A DNA stretch of 64,000 nucleotides from Pseudobdellovibrionaceae bacterium (GTDB taxonomy: Bacteria > Bdellovibrionota > Bdellovibrionia > Bdellovibrionales > JAMPXM01). Positions 1 through 7,482 of the stretch are shown here, piece after piece. Location of the stretch: the NCBI GenBank assembly GCA_947462815.1, contig CANHQR010000005.1, forward strand, positions 1 through 64,000, read 5' to 3'. The notes under the pieces were generated by a model that saw only the letters and a program-made list of their open reading frames with translations, did not search any database and was not told where the DNA came from. Position numbers and translations under genes: made by a program. Numbering within the stretch: position 1 is the stretch's first letter; every line of letters begins with the position of its first letter.

Positions 1-1458
1 ATAGAGCTCACTCTTGTCGCTCCAAAAGCGAGCCGTGATCTGGGTGGAATACGGTTCGGTGATAATCCTCGATTTGATCCTCTTTGTTGTCTTCGGAGGT
101 GGCGAGCTCTCGTGTTTTTGAGAGGAGGGCATCGCTTCAATTTCTAACCAATTGTTCTGAAGTGCCATGCCATGAAGCTGACGAGGGTTGGGGGTCTTAT
201 CCCAGTCGCCGCTGTATTTCCTTGCGTGTATCGGACTCACCGTAAATTCATAGGTCTCGTACCCTAATACGTCGTTGGGTATCCTCATGACTTCGCTCAT
301 GTGGCGATCGCCGCTGATCATGATAGTCGGCGCGGCACTCCGCCGAAGGCGCGCAAGCCACGCCATGAAGCTTCGAGGATGAGACCCTTCGTAGCTTTCA
401 AAGCGATGATAGGCTCCCCACCACTGATCACCCTTGATCAGAAAGTTGAGTTTCCGCTTTTCGAGTCCGGAGAGGATCCAAGTCTCTTGTTCCGTGCCAA
501 ATTGGGTTTGAGCAGCGGGTTGTTCGGCCGCCTCGACTCGCGGCGATCGAAAGCTACGAGCATCTAGGAAGTGAAACACAAAACCGAAAGCGTTCCATCT
601 CGAAGCGACACCGGGCCCGGCAGTCCAGTTGTCGCTGAAACCCTGCTCTTGAGGGAAGTAGCTCAGAAAGACTTGTCGCGCCTGCTCTTTGTAGGGATGG
701 TTGCGGTCTCCGTCATTAACACCGAAGTCGTGATCGTCCCAAGTTGCGAGTACTGGCACGAGTCGCTTCCACCGATAGAGAGGTAATCGGACCATTGTCT
801 CGGCATAACGCCGCCAAAGCTGCGCGCCATCAGCAGGTGCTAGATATTTGCCGTCGACAAGATCAGCGTACGCATTGTCGCCAATCAAAAACAAGACATC
901 GGGTTTGCGCTCGAGCGCGCGAGCCCAAATTGATTCCATCTCCTGGGGCTTTTCACCGTCGTACATGCAGCTGCCAATCAGCACTCGAAATTGTTCCTGT
1001 TGGGTATTCAGTGCTGCAAACTCTCGGCGGTCGACGAGCTGTCGGTTTCGATAAATGAGAAGCTGATAGTTCAAACCGACTCTGAGGCCGGACGCGCGTG
1101 CGCGAATAACTTTCTCCGTCGCTCCAGGCCAGGTGAGCTCACGCCACTCAATGCGGGCTTCGGGGTCGTTGCTCGCCAGAGTTAAATGGATTTCGTCATT
1201 TGTCTCAGCAATCACGTTGATGAGCGCCGCGCTCTCTGAGGTCAAGCCCTGTAGGACCGGCAAAAAAGTTGATGCTGGGGGAAAGATGGTGCGTTGAGGT
1301 TTGTTTTCTTCATAGGTTCTCGTGGCTGTCGAGCAGCCTAATCCGACAAAGATCACGACTCCGAGCGCGATCAACGGAATCGGTCTCAGCGGGCTCAGGA
1401 TGACGGCCAAGAAAAATTTCGATTTCGAAGATGGTCGAGGTGTTAGGTGTGTGCGCAT
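1..1458 (-). CDS. PhoD-family metallophosphatase lipoprotein, 3' end outside window
   Basis: Reading the minus strand from the ATG at 1458 gives 486 uninterrupted codons that run off the window, so the C-terminus is missing. The N-terminus has a hydrophobic stretch (about residues 29-41) ending in GLGC, a lipobox-like signal with Cys42 and a non-ideal -3 residue. The core shows PhoD-type metal-binding motifs: GSC near 162, GDN at 193-195, WDDHDFG at 240-246 and SGDRH at 382-386. PhoD-like enzymes are calcium/iron-dependent phosphomono- or diesterases of the envelope; the substrate here is unknown. There is no clear ribosome-binding site before 1458, and the insertion sequence ends only 38 bases upstream, so the original promoter region may have been displaced. 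Confidence 0.85.
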   Translation of the reverse strand, partial: MRTHLTPRPSSKSKFFLAVILSPLRPIPLIALGVVIFVGLGCSTATRTYEENKPQRTIFPPASTFLPVLQGLTSESAALINVIAETNDEIHLTLASNDPEARIEWRELTWPGATEKVIRARASGLRVGLNYQLLIYRNRQLVDRREFAALNTQQEQFRVLIGSCMYDGEKPQEMESIWARALERKPDVLFLIGDNAYADLVDGKYLAPADGAQLWRRYAETMVRLPLYRWKRLVPVLATWDDHDFGVNDGDRNHPYKEQARQVFLSYFPQEQGFSDNWTAGPGVASRWNAFGFVFHFLDARSFRSPRVEAAEQPAAQTQFGTEQETWILSGLEKRKLNFLIKGDQWWGAYHRFESYEGSHPRSFMAWLARLRRSAAPTIMISGDRHMSEVMRIPNDVLGYETYEFTVSPIHARKYSGDWDKTPNPRQLHGMALQNNWLEIEAMPSSQKHESSPPPKTTKRIKSRIITEPYSTQITARFWSDKSELY

Positions 1459-1496
1459 GGGGAGAGTAAGGCTGAGGGTTGGTGGGTTGTCAAACC

Positions 1497-1519
1497 AACT
1501 GGCCTCGCTGAGTGTTGCG
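1497..1519 (+). repeat. Left terminal inverted repeat of the IS
   Basis: This 23-bp sequence is the exact reverse complement of 2549-2571. The match breaks at once on both the outer (1496/2572) and inner (1520/2548) sides, which fixes the element boundaries. Confidence 0.93.
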
Positions 1520-1632
1520 ATTGGTCGATGAGTTGTTTGAGGGAGATGGTCCGAATTCCGGTCTGTGTGGGGTGACAGAGGTGGGGTGAGTGCGGTTGAG
1601 GCTCGCGCGTTTTATTGCGTGTGGTTCGGGCT

Positions 1633-2517
1633 ATGTCGCAAGCCCCCGGTTGTTGTCCGAGATGTCGAGATCCTCAGGCGCCCATTCGTCGTCATGGTTT
1701 CTACTATCGCAGGTGTGATGCCACGACATGGCGTCGATATCGTTGCATGTTTTGCGAGCATACTTTTAGTGGTGCGACGGGGCATGAGTACTGTCGATCT
1801 CGGCGCCGTGATCTGCATGCCATGTTGCCGTTTGAGGTGGGCTCGGCCAAGACGCTTCGACGGATTGCGGTTCAGTATCGTGCGGCGAGGTCGACGGTAC
1901 TGCGGGCGGTAGAGCGTGTCGCTCGGCACCTCGACGCGCAAATTGGACGGCAGCTGTTAAGCTATGAGCCGTTGAGTATCGTATATTTTGATGAGGTGGA
2001 GAGTTTCATTCACACAAGATGGAAGCCGGTCTCGATTGCGATGGTGGTAGGGGGTGATCGGAGAATTCTCGGAGTGAGGCTTGCAGAAACTCCGGCGCGA
2101 GGGCGGCACGCGGCGCGCGCCCGAGAGAAGTATGGTTGGCGCAAGGATCGTCGTCCTCAAGTGCGACGGGTGCTCGGCGATTATGTGCGGCCTGCGCTGA
2201 GGATTGATGTCACAATTAAGACGGATGAGCACCCGGCCTACCGTAGGCTTTGGCGCCAGCTCATGCCGAGCGCTGATCATCAACAGTTCAAGGGGCGACG
2301 GGCGCGTCGACAAGGTTACGGGGAGCTCAAGGTGGGTGGCTTTGATCCGCTGTTTGTCATCAACCACACGGCGGCGATGTTGCGTGACAATATCAAGGTG
2401 CTATCGAGAAGGACTTGGTGCACAGCCAAGTGCTTAAGGGGACTAGAGCGAGTCCTCATCATCTACCAGTACTACCACAATAACTACTTGCTGCGGCCAC
2501 CTCCAGCTTCGCCATGA
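1633..2517 (+). CDS. IS transposase, zinc ribbon plus DDE domain
   Basis: About 294 residues from the ATG at 1633; an upstream in-frame TTG at 1615 would add six residues. The N-terminal zinc ribbon has CPRC near residues 8-11 and CMFC near 38-41. A helix-turn-helix-like segment follows (about 73-100). The catalytic core shows a DDE-like set: Asp in YFDEVESF (about 120), Asp in IKTDEHPAY (about 198) and Glu in LRGLERV (about 272). The frame is intact and the gene lies wholly between perfect terminal repeats, so the element could still be active. The product would cut and join its own ends. The exact IS family was not resolved. Confidence 0.88.
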   Translation: MSQAPGCCPRCRDPQAPIRRHGFYYRRCDATTWRRYRCMFCEHTFSGATGHEYCRSRRRDLHAMLPFEVGSAKTLRRIAVQYRAARSTVLRAVERVARHLDAQIGRQLLSYEPLSIVYFDEVESFIHTRWKPVSIAMVVGGDRRILGVRLAETPARGRHAARAREKYGWRKDRRPQVRRVLGDYVRPALRIDVTIKTDEHPAYRRLWRQLMPSADHQQFKGRRARRQGYGELKVGGFDPLFVINHTAAMLRDNIKVLSRRTWCTAKCLRGLERVLIIYQYYHNNYLLRPPPASP

Positions 2518-2548
2518 AGTGGTAGTCAGCCCTGGAGGCTCGTTGACA

Positions 2549-2571
2549 CGCAACACTCAGCGAGGCCAGTT
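2549..2571 (-). repeat. Right terminal inverted repeat of the IS
   Basis: Exact inverted copy of 1497-1519. Its outermost two bases form part of the TAA stop codon of the adjacent minus-strand membrane protein gene (2570-3253). Confidence 0.93.
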
Positions 2572-3253
2572 AGGGAGCTACAAACTTCGTCGTCGTCCAG
2601 ATCCCCACGTGAATCAAACCGAACAGCGCGAGCCATCCGCCGATGACCTTGATGGGGATGCCTAGTTTTCGATTGAAGCCGATCGCGGCGAGTGAAAACG
2701 CGGCGATGAAACCGATGAGAACAATAATAGGTTGGCGGTCGACGATGCCGACCGGGAGCCACCAAAAAATATTGGCAAAGGCGAAGATGCTGGCGCCACT
2801 TCGGTATCGGAATTTGAGGCCATGCACACTGAGCAAGATAATCTTAAGCAGGCTTGTGGTCGCGAAGGTGGCGAGGAAGCTGCCCGCTGGTAAAATCAGC
2901 AAAGCGATCAAAAAGCGAATGAGGCCGTGGTGGACGAGGCCACTGATGACAGCGCTCAATATTCCCGTACTGATCGCGAGGATGACCCATGTTGGTGTCT
3001 TGAGATCGGGGCAGTTTTCGAGGAAGCGAACCGGGTGACGAAGGAAACGGAAGATCTCAAGAGGCAAACGAATGAGTTCAGTGGCGCGATCTTTTGCGCC
3101 GATGACCAGGTCCTGAGAGAATTCGACGGAGGCCTCGATCAGTTGATCGGTGCGGTCCGATGGCTCGCTCTGAGAATCGCCTGAGCTTGCCGCATTTGAA
3201 CCAGAGCTCTGGCCTGAGGCAGGGCGCTTGCGGTCATCCGCATTACTTTCCAT
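2570..3253 (-). CDS. YIP1-like multi-pass membrane protein, C-terminus altered by the IS
   Basis: A 227-residue protein with a polar Ser/Asp-rich first 40 residues and then about four or five hydrophobic segments between residues 90 and 222, resembling YIP1-domain membrane proteins. A motif typical of the family cannot be pinned down by eye. It is the last gene of a minus-strand trio; its start lies 11 bases after the stop of the upstream gene. Its stop codon straddles the right end of the insertion sequence: the T is host DNA and the AA belongs to the element. The native C-terminus has therefore probably been replaced or cut short. Confidence 0.75.
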   Translation of the reverse strand: MESNADDRKRPASGQSSGSNAASSGDSQSEPSDRTDQLIEASVEFSQDLVIGAKDRATELIRLPLEIFRFLRHPVRFLENCPDLKTPTWVILAISTGILSAVISGLVHHGLIRFLIALLILPAGSFLATFATTSLLKIILLSVHGLKFRYRSGASIFAFANIFWWLPVGIVDRQPIIVLIGFIAAFSLAAIGFNRKLGIPIKVIGGWLALFGLIHVGIWTTTKFVAP

Positions 3254-3264
3254 AGCTCATCGCA

Positions 3265-3678
3265 TCACTTCCATTCGGCTTCGGCAAGCGAAATGGCGTG
3301 ATTGAGGATTTGCTCTTCAAACTGCAAGCTCTCGTTGAGTCGAGACCGCCAACTGAGTTGAAGCCGAGTGATGGTGCGGGGAGTGCATGCCGGCGAGAAG
3401 GTCGAGGGCCACGTATGTATCGAATCATCGAGAAGAAACGCGTGCACGGCCGATTTGAGGCTTCGCCAGTCAGGATGCAGCTCAATTTGGTAACCATGCT
3501 CTTGGAGAAATTCAGGCAGGAAGCCAAAGGCAATTGGATCAGGGTGAATGAATGCCAGGGGCTCCCGTGTGAGTAGACAATTCGGTTTGATGCCGAGCTG
3601 TTTGAGTCGTCGACGTTTGGCCTCGATGGCCAGTCGTTGCAGAGGTCGCCACCAAGGAGGTTGAATCGGCCTCAACAT
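3265..3678 (-). CDS. Hypothetical protein, 137 aa
   Basis: Not recognised. A basic, Trp- and Leu-rich soluble protein without signal peptide or membrane segment. It is considered real because its ATG overlaps the stop of the preceding gene by one base (TGATG at 3676-3680), a common translational-coupling arrangement, and because the next gene starts 11 bases after its stop. The context (a beta-barrel protein upstream, a membrane protein downstream) suggests an envelope-related role, but nothing in the sequence names one. Confidence 0.6.
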   Translation of the reverse strand: MLRPIQPPWWRPLQRLAIEAKRRRLKQLGIKPNCLLTREPLAFIHPDPIAFGFLPEFLQEHGYQIELHPDWRSLKSAVHAFLLDDSIHTWPSTFSPACTPRTITRLQLSWRSRLNESLQFEEQILNHAISLAEAEWK

Positions 3679-4427
3679 CAGAAGTGTGTGTCCATTCGGA
3701 GAGTGGCATCATAACTAGAACGGTCAAATCCCTCCGACACCATCGCGTTTCGAGCTGAGACTTCGGCGCCCAAGGACACGCGCGAATTAACATAGTAGTC
3801 GGCACCAAGCGAGACGAGACTCACGGGAGTTGAAGACTCAAAGGTGTCCGGGCCCTTTTTGTAACTTAGGTCTCGAGCTCCAAGCCCCAAGCCCCCGCGC
3901 AAGGTGAGGTGTCCTGTTGGGCGGGTCTTCAAATAGGTTTTGAGATCGAACTCGCGCAAGCTCACGCGGGTCGTCGACTCGTCGCTTTCGGGGAAGTTTC
4001 GAACCGCACCTTCGGCAGTCAGGTTGGGGCCGAGTATGTCGATGCCGAGTGAAACTTGAAAACCACGTTGCGACATATAGTGAGCGCTGCCGTTAGGCAG
4101 CGAAAGGCTTTGAAGCGTTTGCGAAACTCCAAAGCCCGCGTGAAGCCAAATGTTCGCGAAGGGATCGCCGCCGTAACTGAGATCAGCTGCGGAGATCTTC
4201 GATGATGAGGTTTGCGCACGCTGAAGATCGCGGACGATCTCGTCGTAGCGTACCTGCTCGGAGTCGGAGTCCTCCAGCCACACGGGATTGGATCGTATGC
4301 TGTCTTCGCGCGGAGCCAATGCGGGCTCCAAGCCTTCGACTTCCGAGGCCACAGCGGCTGAGTTGAGTGTGAAGGCGATCATCACCGCGCCGAGCAGGAT
4401 CGAGGGGCGTGAATCGGTGTTGAGCAT
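3678..4427 (-). CDS. Outer-membrane beta-barrel protein
   Basis: About 249 residues from the ATG at 4427, chosen over a longer in-frame start at 4652 because AAGGAGGAG lies seven bases upstream and a signal peptide then begins correctly (hydrophobic run ending near VAS, about residue 25). The C-terminal half has alternating hydrophobic strands with Gly-rich turns (GGLGLGARDL, SLGADYYV, SLGAEVSARN) and ends in Phe, as expected of a small 8-strand-type outer-membrane barrel. It is the first gene of the minus-strand trio. The specific function is unknown. Confidence 0.75.
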   Translation of the reverse strand: MLNTDSRPSILLGAVMIAFTLNSAAVASEVEGLEPALAPREDSIRSNPVWLEDSDSEQVRYDEIVRDLQRAQTSSSKISAADLSYGGDPFANIWLHAGFGVSQTLQSLSLPNGSAHYMSQRGFQVSLGIDILGPNLTAEGAVRNFPESDESTTRVSLREFDLKTYLKTRPTGHLTLRGGLGLGARDLSYKKGPDTFESSTPVSLVSLGADYYVNSRVSLGAEVSARNAMVSEGFDRSSYDATLRMDTHF

Positions 4428-4485
4428 ATGACTCCTCCTTGAGTCGGCCTCAGTCATGCGGGCCGGGCGAGCTCGACGTGCGGAG

Positions 4486-4518
4486 CTCTCGTTATCCGAG
4501 AGTCTAGCACGGTCCCAA
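4486..4518 (-). promoter_or_regulatory. Candidate promoter with inverted repeat for the beta-barrel trio
   Basis: On the minus strand TTGGGA (4513-4518) and GATAAC (4491-4496) are separated by 16 bases. An inverted repeat CTCTCG-TTATC-CGAGAG (4486-4502) covers the -10 element and could be an operator. This was judged by eye, so confidence is limited. Confidence 0.4.
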
Positions 4519-4659
4519 TGACCTCTAGACCCATGGGCACTCCTGCTCGGTGAATTCCCGACGGAGGTCGAGGGAGCCGAGATTCCGCGAGCCCAGAGAC
4601 TTTGCATACCGACCATGGCCGCATTGTGGAAAAGCTGTTGAGTCGGCGACAATGAGAAT

Positions 4660-5244
4660 ATGCAGAGGACTCGAGCGGGTCAGAATCAAAGTCGTGTTCG
4701 CTCCCTAGAGCGGGGTCGCTACCGTAAATCGCAATTCAAGTTTTGGTCTTTGCGCGAGCCGAGATTGTGCGCATTTTGTGGATCGTCGCATCGAGTGTAT
4801 CTGAAGCGACACATTGGGATTTGGGATGTGTGCTTGGCGCTCGCTCTTGGTTTTGCCATGTGGGTTCCGTGGAGTGCCGGCGGACCCGAGGATTCAATCA
4901 GCTTTTTCGATCCGCGTGGAATCGCCATCGGTTTGGTGTTCATCTTTGCAGCCGAAATTTTTGTGGTGTTTCGCCATCGCCTCTCCCTCAACTGTCCTAA
5001 GTGCGGTTTCGATCCTGTGACATATCGCCGTCACCCCGAAGAGGCCGCTCGTCGCGTGCGCGAGCATCTTGCCCGTCGTGCCGAAGATCCGTTACTGCTT
5101 TTGGCTGAGCCTGTTCGGCTTCCGAAGTTGCGTAAAAAAGTGTCGCCGGATGAGGTCTTGGCGAGGCTCAAAGCCGATGTGGCCAAGCCACACAGGGAAA
5201 ATCCGCAAGCTGTGGACTCGGCGGGTCCCGAAGCGTCGATCTGA
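4660..5244 (+). CDS. Zinc-ribbon membrane protein of unknown function
   Basis: A 194-residue protein with a split zinc ribbon: CAFC near residue 37 and CPKC near 112, separated by two hydrophobic segments (about residues 55-70 and 88-103). The layout would hold both cysteine pairs on the cytoplasmic face, so they could bind one zinc together. The C-terminal 80 residues are charged and helical. There is no Shine-Dalgarno sequence. GACAAT at 4648-4653 lies six bases before the ATG, which would fit a leaderless transcript. Function unknown; the frame is clean and divergent from the beta-barrel operon. Confidence 0.7.
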   Translation: MQRTRAGQNQSRVRSLERGRYRKSQFKFWSLREPRLCAFCGSSHRVYLKRHIGIWDVCLALALGFAMWVPWSAGGPEDSISFFDPRGIAIGLVFIFAAEIFVVFRHRLSLNCPKCGFDPVTYRRHPEEAARRVREHLARRAEDPLLLLAEPVRLPKLRKKVSPDEVLARLKADVAKPHRENPQAVDSAGPEASI

Positions 5245-5281
5245 AGCCTCGCGTGAGGCGTGCTTGAATTTGTAAAAACAC

Positions 5282-5310
5282 TTGGCCGGGAGGCTGCGCT
5301 TCGCTAGTCT
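5282..5310 (+). promoter_or_regulatory. Candidate promoter of the glycosyltransferase gene (possibly leaderless)
   Basis: TTGGCC (5282-5287), 17 bases, TAGTCT (5305-5310). Transcription would start at or next to the GTG at 5317, which has no Shine-Dalgarno sequence. The -10 match is weak. Confidence 0.35.
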
Positions 5311-5316
5311 CGCGGC

Positions 5317-6102
5317 GTGTCGTCAGTGCGAGCATTGGTCGTGATTCCGACCTACAACGAATTCGAAAATATCGCCCCGCTCACGCGTGAGATCATGCGC
5401 GTGTTCGATGAGCACAAGTCGTCCGGAGGTCATGCGGCTGAGGGGGCCTCGCGTGCACAACTCTCTCTCGAGATCCTGGTGGTGGACGACAATTCTCCCG
5501 ACGGTACGGGTCGAGAAGTGTTGCGGCTTGCGGAAACACCCGACTTGCGAGGTCGACTGCATTTGCTCTCTCGACCTGGTAAACAGGGACTTGGTCGCGC
5601 CTATATCGCGGGATTCAAATGGGCTCTGGAGCGCGAATACGATTGGGCGATTGAGATGGATGCGGATTTTTCGCACCGGCCCGTCGATCTCATTAAGCTC
5701 CTTGATGTCCTTCTGTTGGGCGATGATTCGGGTCGATATGATTTTGCGTGTGGCTCGCGATGGGTACCCGGCGGTGGCACCCTGAATTGGGGTCTGGGAC
5801 GAAAGATTATTTCTCGAGGTGGTAGTCTTTATTCCCGACTGATTTTGGGATTTCCGTGGCGCGATTGGACAGGCGGCTTCAATGCTTGGACGGCAAAGTG
5901 TTTGCGGGGCATTGACCTCGATGCGATTCAAAGTAACGGCTACAGCTTTCAAATCGAACTGAAGTATCGAAGTCTCAAGCGCGGTTTTCGCGGCATTGAA
6001 GTGCCTATTCTTTTTGAAGATCGGCGTGTGGGTCAAAGCAAGATGAGTACAAAGATCGTCTTGGAGGCGTTTGTGAGAGTGTGGTCGATTCGAAAGCGTT
6101 GA
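5317..6102 (+). CDS. Polyprenol monophosphomannose synthase-like glycosyltransferase (GT2)
   Basis: A 261-residue GT-A fold protein of the DPM1 type. Visible are VIPTYNE near the N-terminus, LVVDDNSPDGTG, the GLGRAYIAGF loop, the metal/nucleotide-binding MDADFSH segment, the GSRWVPGGG loop and, near the C-terminus, the basic R-VGQSKMS segment typical of dolichyl/polyprenyl phosphate mannosyl- or glucosyltransferases. It would move a sugar from a nucleotide donor to polyprenyl phosphate at the inner membrane for glycan or lipoprotein modification. It has no C-terminal membrane domain. The start is GTG. It overlaps or abuts the next gene, so the two are probably co-transcribed. Confidence 0.88.
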   Translation: MSSVRALVVIPTYNEFENIAPLTREIMRVFDEHKSSGGHAAEGASRAQLSLEILVVDDNSPDGTGREVLRLAETPDLRGRLHLLSRPGKQGLGRAYIAGFKWALEREYDWAIEMDADFSHRPVDLIKLLDVLLLGDDSGRYDFACGSRWVPGGGTLNWGLGRKIISRGGSLYSRLILGFPWRDWTGGFNAWTAKCLRGIDLDAIQSNGYSFQIELKYRSLKRGFRGIEVPILFEDRRVGQSKMSTKIVLEAFVRVWSIRKR

Positions 6103-6110
6103 CCTCGCGC

Positions 6111-7160
6111 ATGAAGCTTTGTCTGCTGGGGAACATGCGCATCCAGCTACCACGAAAAAATCGAGGGCTCGCTTTTCAGGGCTGCGTTCCATTCGTACAC
6201 GTTGGATACTTGTTTCTCATCATCATGGCGTTCGTGTCGGTAACGGGTTTCAGTTCGGTGGCTCAAGCCCTACAAGGCACGGTGACCGAGGATACTGAGA
6301 TTTTTGAAGAGCCAACCTTCGATTCCGAGGTGATTGCGGAAGTGGCCGAAGGGGCGCGAATACCCATCAGCAAGGGCAGCACGGGGAATGAGTTTGGCCG
6401 GTTTCGAAAAACCAGAGTTGATGGAAAAATTGGTTGGATTCCCATCAACAAGGTCCGCGCAGATGGTGTGAAGTCTCCCGTGATCCCTAAAGGGGATCTC
6501 GCAGATCCTGAGCCCAGGCCCAGAAATCCGAAAGGAAGCGGCGGAAAACCAGGCACAACGAGCGGGGGTAAGCCGGCGTCTCGCGCGAACTCCCGTGAAA
6601 CTCCGGAGCCGGCGACGGGGACAACGGCATCAAGTCGCGAATCACGTCGCAAAGTCGAACGTGAGATCTACTTACTCACTCGCTATGTGGGACTGAGCTT
6701 GGGCTCCACCGAGTTTCGAGAAGGAATCTCGGGTCGTGATCGAACGGCCAATGTCATGACCTATGGGATGAAGGTCTCAGGGCCCGATACTGTCCTCCCT
6801 GGAGGTGTGACCGATTGGAATTTCCATTTTCATTATGGTGCCCCCTCCTATTACGACGAGCTTTCGAGCGTGAAGCCATCGGGCTTCTTGTTGATGACGG
6901 ATGTTTCGATGTTGTTGCCGCTTCGGTTCAGTGAGGACTCCGCCTTCATCTTAGGGGCGGGGCCGCTGTTGGTGATGACGAGTTTCCAGGCATCGCAGGG
7001 GAGCCGTCGTTACGACATGTTCTCGATCGGGGCCGGGCTCGCCCTCACTTTGGGTAGCGGTTGGCGTTGGGGCGATTATGGGCTCCGTGTCGAGGGGCGC
7101 TACCTGGTCGAGCGAAAAATCCATCGCGGTCTGATGGCTCATTGGCAGATGGCTTACTGA
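6111..7160 (+). CDS. SH3-domain envelope protein with C-terminal beta-barrel-like region
   Basis: About 349 residues from the ATG at 6111. A GTG at 6081 (overlapping the upstream gene) and an ATG at 6135 (after GGGGAA) are alternatives. A hydrophobic export signal (around residues 30-54) is followed by a bacterial SH3-like module (GTVTEDTEIFEEPTFDSEV ... GWIPINKV). A Gly/Pro/Ser-rich linker comes next (about 135-185). The C-terminal 170 residues have alternating strands (VGLSLGSTEF, FHFHYGAP, FSIGAGLALTLGSG, LRVEGRYLV) resembling a small outer-membrane barrel. It may link a peptidoglycan-binding module to the outer membrane; that is an inference from layout only. Confidence 0.7.
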   Translation: MKLCLLGNMRIQLPRKNRGLAFQGCVPFVHVGYLFLIIMAFVSVTGFSSVAQALQGTVTEDTEIFEEPTFDSEVIAEVAEGARIPISKGSTGNEFGRFRKTRVDGKIGWIPINKVRADGVKSPVIPKGDLADPEPRPRNPKGSGGKPGTTSGGKPASRANSRETPEPATGTTASSRESRRKVEREIYLLTRYVGLSLGSTEFREGISGRDRTANVMTYGMKVSGPDTVLPGGVTDWNFHFHYGAPSYYDELSSVKPSGFLLMTDVSMLLPLRFSEDSAFILGAGPLLVMTSFQASQGSRRYDMFSIGAGLALTLGSGWRWGDYGLRVEGRYLVERKIHRGLMAHWQMAY

Positions 7161-7482
7161 GGCTTCAACTCGTCGCAGCATAAAGTTATGAGGCTGGGCC
7201 ATTTGATTGGCTCTGGGGAGTCCTAATCACAAATAATTTCATTAATTTATGGCAGTTTTGATGGTTTCCAGAATGCGCCGATCCAACTGGGGCTATGAAG
7301 ATCGATTTGGGTCAGCCCAATTAAGTGGCCCACTTTGTGGTTTGTTCCGTGATTATTTCCGCTCTGCATTCAAGGCGAGAGATGCCTTTGAATTCCAAAA
7401 GCCTATCGAGTTGCCATTCGGACCTGCATGGGCCTCTATTTGAATTGCCTGTGCTGGGAGATCTCATGATAACCCAGGGCCT
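7161..7482 (+). other. Intergenic region before mutL
   Basis: No convincing gene. It contains an AT-rich patch around 7225-7255 and a candidate promoter close to mutL: TTGCCT (7445-7450), 17 bases, GATAAC (7468-7473), which would start transcription near 7480. No clear terminator hairpin follows the upstream gene. Confidence 0.4.

Larger units (their letters stand above)
1497..2571. mobile_element. Complete insertion sequence with 23-bp perfect terminal inverted repeats
   Basis: A 1075-bp element bounded by identical inverted 23-mers (1497-1519 and 2549-2571; they share the core GGCCTCGCTGAGTG). It contains one transposase gene on the plus strand. No direct target duplication is visible: the 8 bases before 1497 (GTCAAACC) differ from the 8 after 2571 (AGGGAGCT). 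This may reflect an old insertion, loss of one flank, or a family that does not duplicate its target. The zinc-ribbon plus DDE layout of the transposase suggests an IS1/IS1595-type element, but the family assignment is an inference. Confidence 0.9.

Noticed and set aside
1485-2580. Target-site duplication flanking the IS
   Set aside because: Flanks were compared for 8-10 base direct repeats at the defined ends and with shifted boundaries; none matched.
5323-6192. 289-codon open frame antisense to the glycosyltransferase gene
   Set aside because: The plus strand carries all GT2 motifs; the antisense frame has none.
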